From NCBI RefSeq assembly GCF_018448785.1, contig NZ_JAHCLU010000008.1, positions 1 to 64,000 of the forward strand: 64,000 nt of DNA, read 5' to 3'. The notes beneath the pieces are model-generated. The model saw only the letters and a program-made list of their open reading frames with translations. It had not been told where the DNA came from and made no database searches. Source of the stretch: Halomonas jincaotanensis. Lineage in GTDB: Bacteria; Pseudomonadota; Gammaproteobacteria; Pseudomonadales; Halomonadaceae. This document shows, piece by piece, positions 59,847 to 64,000 of the stretch; position 1 is the first letter of the stretch, and each line of letters opens with the position of its first letter. Both the position numbers and the translations under genes were made by a program.

Positions 59847-59880
59847 TTTCAAATCGGTACCTTTTTGGTACTCTTTGAAA
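59847..59880 (+). promoter_or_regulatory. Inverted repeat upstream of the CDF transporter gene
   Basis: TTTCAAATCGGTACC (59847-59861) and GGTACTCTTTGAAA (59867-59880) match as inverted repeats in 12 of 14 positions with one gap, around TTTTT. It is 50 bp ahead of the transporter ATG and is a plausible metal-regulator operator. A terminator of the phn genes is the alternative, but no U-tract follows. Confidence 0.5.
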
Positions 59881-59929
59881 CGCGTGGCCATCCGCGCCCC
59901 GGACACCACCCCGTTCAGGAACGCCTTAG

Positions 59930-61087
59930 ATGTCGACCCACCCAGAGCACCATCAGGCCACCCGCCGGGTCACTTACCTGTCCATCTGGGTCAACTGCCT
60001 GCTGGGCATCGCCAAGGTCATCACTGGAACGATTGTCGGCTCGGCCGCACTGGTCGCCGACGGCGTGCACTCCTTCTCCGACCTGGTCACCGACAGTTTC
60101 GTGCTGACCGCCGCTCATTACGGCCGCCAGGGACCCGACCAGGACCACCACTATGGCCATGGCCGCATCGAGACGCTGGCCACGCTGTTCCTGGGGAGTG
60201 TGCTGATCTTCGTCGCCGGCGGCATCGCCTGGTCGAGCCTCAACCGCCTGCTGGTGGGGGCCGATATCCCGCCACCGGGGCTCTGGGCGATGCTGCTCAC
60301 CGCCTTCGCTCTCCTCGCCAAGGAGTGGCTCTATCATGTCACCCGCCGGATAGCGCGGCGTATCGACTCCAAGCTGCTCGAGGCCAACGCCTGGCACCAC
60401 CGTAGCGACGTGCTTTCCACCGGCGTGGTGATGATCGCCTTGGTCGGCAGCCAGTTCGGCGTCGCCTGGCTCGACACCGCCGCGGCCATCCTGGTCGGCC
60501 TGCTGGTCGGCAAGGTCGGCTGGGAGCTGCTGTGGGATGCCGGCCGCGAGCTGGTCGACACTGCCCTGCCGGAGGCCGAGCAGCAGCGCATGCGCGAGGT
60601 GGCCTGCGAAACGCCTGGGGTGGAGGGCGTGCATGACCTGCGTACCCGCCAGTCCGCCGGCCGCACCATGCTCGACCTGCACGTGGTGGTTTCGCCGCGC
60701 ATCAGCGTCTCGGAGGGGCACGAGATCGGCAATGAGGTGAGTCGACGCCTGCGCAATGCTTTCCCGGCGCTGACCGACCTGACCTTTCACGTCGACCCAG
60801 AAGACGATTCCGGTGAGGGCGACCCTAGCCGCTTCCCCGGGCTGCCACTGCGTCCGGACATCGAAAGCGAACTCGCCGATCGCTGGTCCGGGCACGAGGT
60901 CTGGCCCCAGATCCACGAGCTGGAACTTCACTATCTCGATGGTCGCGTGACCGTGGTGGCCTGCCTTGAGGAGTCCGCCGCGGTGGATAGCGAACAGGCC
61001 CGCCGAGAACTCGACGCCGCCGCACGCGACCTCACCTGGTACTCACATCTGGAATTTCGTCGCCTGCTCACCGCCAAGGCGTCATGA
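59930..61087 (+). CDS. Cation diffusion facilitator family transporter
   Basis: A 385-residue CDF exporter with about six helices. The metal site motifs are ADGVHSFSDLVTD (DxxxD in helix 2) and HHRSDVLST (HxxxD in helix 5), followed by the C-terminal cytoplasmic domain with the PGVEGVHDLRTRQ block. It extends about 85 residues past the usual CDF end (from about 300) with no recognised domain. Zn2+, Fe2+ or Mn2+ are all possible. The gene is single, with its own upstream operator-like repeat. Confidence 0.9.
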   Translation: MSTHPEHHQATRRVTYLSIWVNCLLGIAKVITGTIVGSAALVADGVHSFSDLVTDSFVLTAAHYGRQGPDQDHHYGHGRIETLATLFLGSVLIFVAGGIAWSSLNRLLVGADIPPPGLWAMLLTAFALLAKEWLYHVTRRIARRIDSKLLEANAWHHRSDVLSTGVVMIALVGSQFGVAWLDTAAAILVGLLVGKVGWELLWDAGRELVDTALPEAEQQRMREVACETPGVEGVHDLRTRQSAGRTMLDLHVVVSPRISVSEGHEIGNEVSRRLRNAFPALTDLTFHVDPEDDSGEGDPSRFPGLPLRPDIESELADRWSGHEVWPQIHELELHYLDGRVTVVACLEESAAVDSEQARRELDAAARDLTWYSHLEFRRLLTAKAS

Positions 61088-61102
61088 TACCGCTCGCGCG
61101 CC

Positions 61103-62266
61103 TCACTGCTGCTGCTCGCCCAGCCTCAACACATGATTGACGGCGCGCCATAGCCCCCAGCCGTCGCGCCATCCCGGCGACACCGCCACATGCTCAAGCC
61201 CACTGGCCTCGAACAGACGCGCCTGCCCCTCCGGCAGCGCATCGCGTAGCCGCCGGCTATGGCTGAACGGAATCACCCGATCCTGCGGCCCGTGGATCAA
61301 TACCAGCTCCGCCTCCAGCCTGTCGAGGTCGCGCTTCGAGAGATCCAGCGCCTCGAGCTCGGCGATCAACGACGGCGGCAGCGCGTCGATCAGCACCTCC
61401 ACCCGCGCCGGGTCCTGGTTGGTCACCAGGGCGTAGAGCGCCCTGCCTTGCGGGCCGAGTCCTTCCAGTTCCTCGGCTGTTTCTGTCACTACTGGCTCGG
61501 CTTCTGCTGAATCAGCCTCGGAAGCCAGCCTGCGCCTCGCGATGGCGCTAAGCTGCTCTCGGTCGCGTTCGTCATCCAGCCAGTGCAGCTGGCTCATAAG
61601 CACCGCCCAGCGCGCCTCCCGCTGTGGTGGCGGTGCCGCCTCGCCCGCGCCGTGGCGATCCTCACCGGTGGTGACATAGCGCAGCATGTCCGTCAGGTCA
61701 TAATAGCCGCCCACGGAGACTATGAAGCTCACCCGCGCCTTGGTGTCCTCCTGCAGGGAGGCAATCACTGCCGGCCCGACCGCAAAGCTAATGGCCGCCA
61801 GCGCCGCCTTGGACTCCTCCTCTGGCAGTGACTGCGTGGAGTGGCGAATGGCGTCGGCGATGGCCTCGACCTCGCGCGTGCTGATCGAATAATCGCGCAG
61901 CCCCTCAAGCTCAGGCACCATCACCGTGAAGCCCACGCGCGACAGCGTGGTCGCGAACTCCACCAGGCGCGGGTCGCGACGACCGTCCTCGGTGAAGCCA
62001 TGCACCAGGATCATCACGCCCCGCTCTGGCGTCGCCGGGTGATAGACATCCGCCCGGTAGTCACGACCCTCCTGCGCATAACGGATGCCCTCGCGGGTCG
62101 GGGCCTGGGTACGCGCCTTGAGCCGGCTTTCCTCGCTGCCTGCGGATAGATCACCCAGCACCAGCAAGGCCTCATGACCCCGACTGAGGCTGCTGCACCC
62201 CGCTAGCGGGAAGAGGATGACGACCAAGACCGCCAGAAAGACGGATTGGCGCAGAGAAAGACGCAA
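61103..62266 (-). CDS. Lipoprotein alpha/beta hydrolase
   Basis: A 387-residue protein with a lipoprotein signal (MRLSLRQSVFLAVLVV... to LAGC) and an alpha/beta hydrolase fold. Visible are ILVHGFTEDGRRDPRL (oxyanion loop), AISFAVGPAVI (nucleophile serine, weak GxSxG), and the acid and histidine in LIHGPQDRVIP and EHVAVSPGW. A Glu-rich insertion is at about 230-270. The start is not clear: TTG at 62266 gives an ideal signal peptide, while a CTG at 62293 has GGAGGA upstream. No ATG is suitable. The substrate is unknown. Confidence 0.75.
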   Translation of the reverse strand: MRLSLRQSVFLAVLVVILFPLAGCSSLSRGHEALLVLGDLSAGSEESRLKARTQAPTREGIRYAQEGRDYRADVYHPATPERGVMILVHGFTEDGRRDPRLVEFATTLSRVGFTVMVPELEGLRDYSISTREVEAIADAIRHSTQSLPEEESKAALAAISFAVGPAVIASLQEDTKARVSFIVSVGGYYDLTDMLRYVTTGEDRHGAGEAAPPPQREARWAVLMSQLHWLDDERDREQLSAIARRRLASEADSAEAEPVVTETAEELEGLGPQGRALYALVTNQDPARVEVLIDALPPSLIAELEALDLSKRDLDRLEAELVLIHGPQDRVIPFSHSRRLRDALPEGQARLFEASGLEHVAVSPGWRDGWGLWRAVNHVLRLGEQQQ

Positions 62267-62289
62267 CGCGGCTCGGCTCGCTTGTGCCG

Positions 62290-62415
62290 TCAGGTGACAT
62301 CCTCCCGGTAGGTCGCGTCCGCGAACTCGATGAGACAGAACCCATGGCCGAAGGGGTCCGAGAAAGTGACGCATTCTGGAATTGTTCTTACGGCTTTAAG
62401 GCGTATCGTTTCAAG
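62290..62415 (-). pseudogene. C-terminal remnant of a VOC/glyoxalase-family protein
   Basis: On the minus strand, 41 codons encode a stretch with VTFSDPFGHGFCLIEF, the standard end of VOC-superfamily (glyoxalase/bleomycin-resistance) proteins, ending in TGA. Reading further upstream meets a stop (TAG, 62416-62418), and no N-terminal part is found to the right. It ends at the 5' side of the lipoprotein hydrolase gene. The rest was probably lost when the 62.4-63.2 kb segment arrived or was rearranged. Confidence 0.7.
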
Positions 62416-62492
62416 CTAGTGACCCGCCGTAAGGGCGTCAAACGGGGGCGAAAGGCCTGGGTGAAGGACCATCAGCAGAAGGCAAGAAATAA

Positions 62493-63176
62493 ATGAAGCT
62501 CCGTAACATTGCCCATTACGCGACAACCCGCAGGATTACAGCCGTTGTGGCCCTAGCCATCCTCTTCCTCGCTTTCAGGTTCTTCCTGACGGAGCGCATG
62601 GAGGGCGGGCCCTTCGTCAGCATGCTGACACTTGGACTGGGCTTGCTTGGCATTTCTTTGGTATGGGATCGGGTCGAGCAGTTCACGCTGTTTGGAAGCG
62701 AGATCAAGCTTAGAAACTTGACCAAGAGTGCCGAGCACATGCTTTCGAACCTGAGTGAGAGCAGGGTCTCTCTGTATCGAATTGCACTACACCTCGTTAA
62801 GCGGGAGGCTGGGGGTCCTGATGACCTTTTTGACTCTCGCGACGAACGAAGCGTTGATGCTTTAGACCTGCTCAGGGAAATCGACAAAGCCGACCTGATT
62901 GAGCCGCTAGCGTCCGATATTACGGCAACGCTTGATGTGATCATCGACAAGACGCATTCCAGGCTACTCGAAGCCCCGTTATTCGAGCGGCAAGGCGCGG
63001 CGCCAGGTCCTGACGAGATACTCAGGCTCTATGACGAGCACGCCATTGGCAATTTCACCGCTGTACGCCAGGAAATACCGACCGACACACGCCTCTCCGA
63101 AACCGTCGAACAACTCCGGCTGATGCTTGAGTACCGCCACAAGGCGTCTACTGCGCTCCGGGCCAGTAGACACTAG
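62493..63176 (+). CDS. Two-helix membrane protein of unknown function
   Basis: A 227-residue product without a recognised domain. Hydrophobic helices at about 14-32 and 41-58 put both ends in the cytoplasm if the loop is periplasmic. The rest (60-227) is hydrophilic, mostly helical, with a possible coiled-coil region near 68-110. The sequence is less GC-rich than its neighbours. The ribosome site is modest. It sits next to the VOC remnant, so it may be a recent arrival. Confidence 0.55.
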   Translation: MKLRNIAHYATTRRITAVVALAILFLAFRFFLTERMEGGPFVSMLTLGLGLLGISLVWDRVEQFTLFGSEIKLRNLTKSAEHMLSNLSESRVSLYRIALHLVKREAGGPDDLFDSRDERSVDALDLLREIDKADLIEPLASDITATLDVIIDKTHSRLLEAPLFERQGAAPGPDEILRLYDEHAIGNFTAVRQEIPTDTRLSETVEQLRLMLEYRHKASTALRASRH

Positions 63177-63311
63177 CACTGCGCCGATTCCATCCATGAA
63201 GCGGGCGTGGCGGTTCAAGGGGCATTGGCGAATGGCGCGGGAGGCATCACACTGGTGGCACGCCCCAGAGGGGCGATCATTCGTTTCATTACCCAGCGCA
63301 CAGGAAAATCC

Positions 63312-63788
63312 ATGACCATTAGCCAGGGCGACAAGATTCCCGACGTGACGATCAAGACCAACGGCCCGGAAGGCCCGCAGGATATTTCCACCGGTGAGCT
63401 CTTTGCCGGCAAGCAGGTGGTGCTCTTCGCGGTGCCCGGGGCCTTCACGCCCGGCTGCTCCAACACCCATATGCCGGGGTTCGTGGTCAACGCCGACAAG
63501 ATCCTCGCCAAGGGCGTGGACACCATTGCCTGCATGGCGGTGAACGATGCCTTCGTGCTCGACGCCTGGCAGAAGGCCCAGAACGCCGAGGCTTTCACCA
63601 TGCTGGCCGACGGCAACGCCGAGTTCGCCCGGGCGCTGGGCACCGAAATGGACGCCTCCGGTGGCGGCATGGGCATCCGCAGCCGGCGCTTCGCGCTGAT
63701 CGCCAATGACGGCGTGGTCGAGTACATCGGCATCGACGCCAAGGGCGTAGACAAGAGCAGTGCCGACAGCGTGCTTGCCCAGCTCTAG
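63312..63788 (+). CDS. Peroxiredoxin (Prx5-type)
   Basis: A 158-residue thiol peroxidase of the Prx5/AhpE type. The peroxidatic cysteine is in PGAFTPGCSNTHMPGF with the TxxC context (T46-P-G-C49). MTISQGDKIPDV gives the conserved start with AGGA upstream; a 35-codon extension lacks conservation. No glutaredoxin fusion or partner is adjacent. It reduces hydrogen and organic peroxides (family role). Confidence 0.94.
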   Translation: MTISQGDKIPDVTIKTNGPEGPQDISTGELFAGKQVVLFAVPGAFTPGCSNTHMPGFVVNADKILAKGVDTIACMAVNDAFVLDAWQKAQNAEAFTMLADGNAEFARALGTEMDASGGGMGIRSRRFALIANDGVVEYIGIDAKGVDKSSADSVLAQL

Positions 63789-63846
63789 CCAACCGGGTAT
63801 TAACTGGTCTACTCGTTACCCGACATCCACACGGCTAGACAACGCA

Positions 63847-64000
63847 TCACGCATCCCAGCTGGGGGCGAAGTCCGGGTCGGCGATGCGCTCGCCGCGATC
63901 CAGGGCGGCGATGGCGTCGCGTTCGGCCTGGCTCAGCTCGATCCGCAGGGCCTCCATGTTGCTCTGCAGGTTCTCGGCCTTGGTGGAAGACGGAATCGCC
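63847..64000 (-). CDS. Aldo/keto reductase, C-terminal end only
   Basis: The 51 visible codons at the right edge read AIPSSTKAENLQSNMEALRI and end with DPDFAPSWDA. IPSSTKAENLQSN is the NADPH-binding motif of aldo/keto reductases such as DkgB (YafB). The 5' end lies outside the window. The gene is convergent with the peroxiredoxin. Confidence 0.9.
   Translation of the reverse strand, partial: AIPSSTKAENLQSNMEALRIELSQAERDAIAALDRGERIADPDFAPSWDA

Noticed and set aside
62284..62496. 70-codon + strand frame whose stop overlaps the start of the 227-residue gene
   Set aside because: It lies antisense to the VOC remnant, has no ribosome site and no recognisable product, although the ATGA overlap with the next gene is suggestive.

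Overview
The window reads as a chromosomal segment of a high-GC gammaproteobacterium, most likely a Halomonas-type member of the Oceanospirillales. This is inferred from conserved gene order (queA-tgt-yajC-secDF; trmJ-cysE-iscR-iscS; ndk-rlmN-pilW-rodZ-ispG-hisS-yfgM-bamB-der; tsaC-hemF-aroE; def-fmt-rsmB; trkA-trkH) and from product motifs. No 16S rRNA or other taxonomic marker is present.

Positions 1 to about 9731 are the right-hand end of an integrative element sitting against the 3' end of a tRNA-Leu(CAA) gene. Next to the tRNA are a tyrosine integrase and an excisionase-like gene that overlap by 151 bp. Leftwards come an AT-rich unknown gene, a DUF3987 (YfjI-like) protein, an inovirus Gp2/YfjJ-like protein, a gene-free 750-bp stretch and a leftward operon. 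That operon encodes a DUF932 protein, a small protein, an ERF single-strand annealing protein, a YqaJ exonuclease and a RadC-like JAMM protein: a phage-style recombination kit with hairpins between cistrons. The left end of the element lies outside the window.

Positions 9732-32800 are core housekeeping on the + strand, apart from hmp and suhB: queuosine synthesis, Sec translocation, NO detoxification, a CNNM/CBS membrane protein, tRNA methylation, cysteine and Fe-S biosynthesis, nucleotide metabolism, pilus and cell-shape factors, isoprenoid synthesis, His-tRNA charging, outer-membrane assembly and ribosome assembly. Two points stand out. The isc cluster contains only iscR-iscS-iscA and runs straight into ndk, without iscU, hscBA or fdx. 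The SuhB homologue has lost most of its catalytic metal ligands.

Positions 32900-47600 hold a DUF815 ATPase, a periplasmic M48 protease, the tsaC-hemF-aroE and dprA/LysM genes on the minus strand, def-fmt-rsmB, dodecin, the trkA-trkH potassium uptake genes with a structured leader, and a TraB-family membrane protein.

Positions 47600-64000 are more accessory. They include a 654-residue unknown protein with a candidate papain-like Cys-His-Asn arrangement, a DTW-domain tRNA modifier, a sirtuin without zinc cysteines, a vapBC toxin-antitoxin pair, a SpoIIAA-like protein, a glycosyltransferase, aceK without aceBA, and a phnD-phnC-phnE-phnE phosphonate/phosphite transporter behind a PHO-box-like array. 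They end with a cation-diffusion transporter, a lipoprotein hydrolase next to a remnant VOC gene, a small membrane protein, a peroxiredoxin and the C-terminal end of an aldo/keto reductase.
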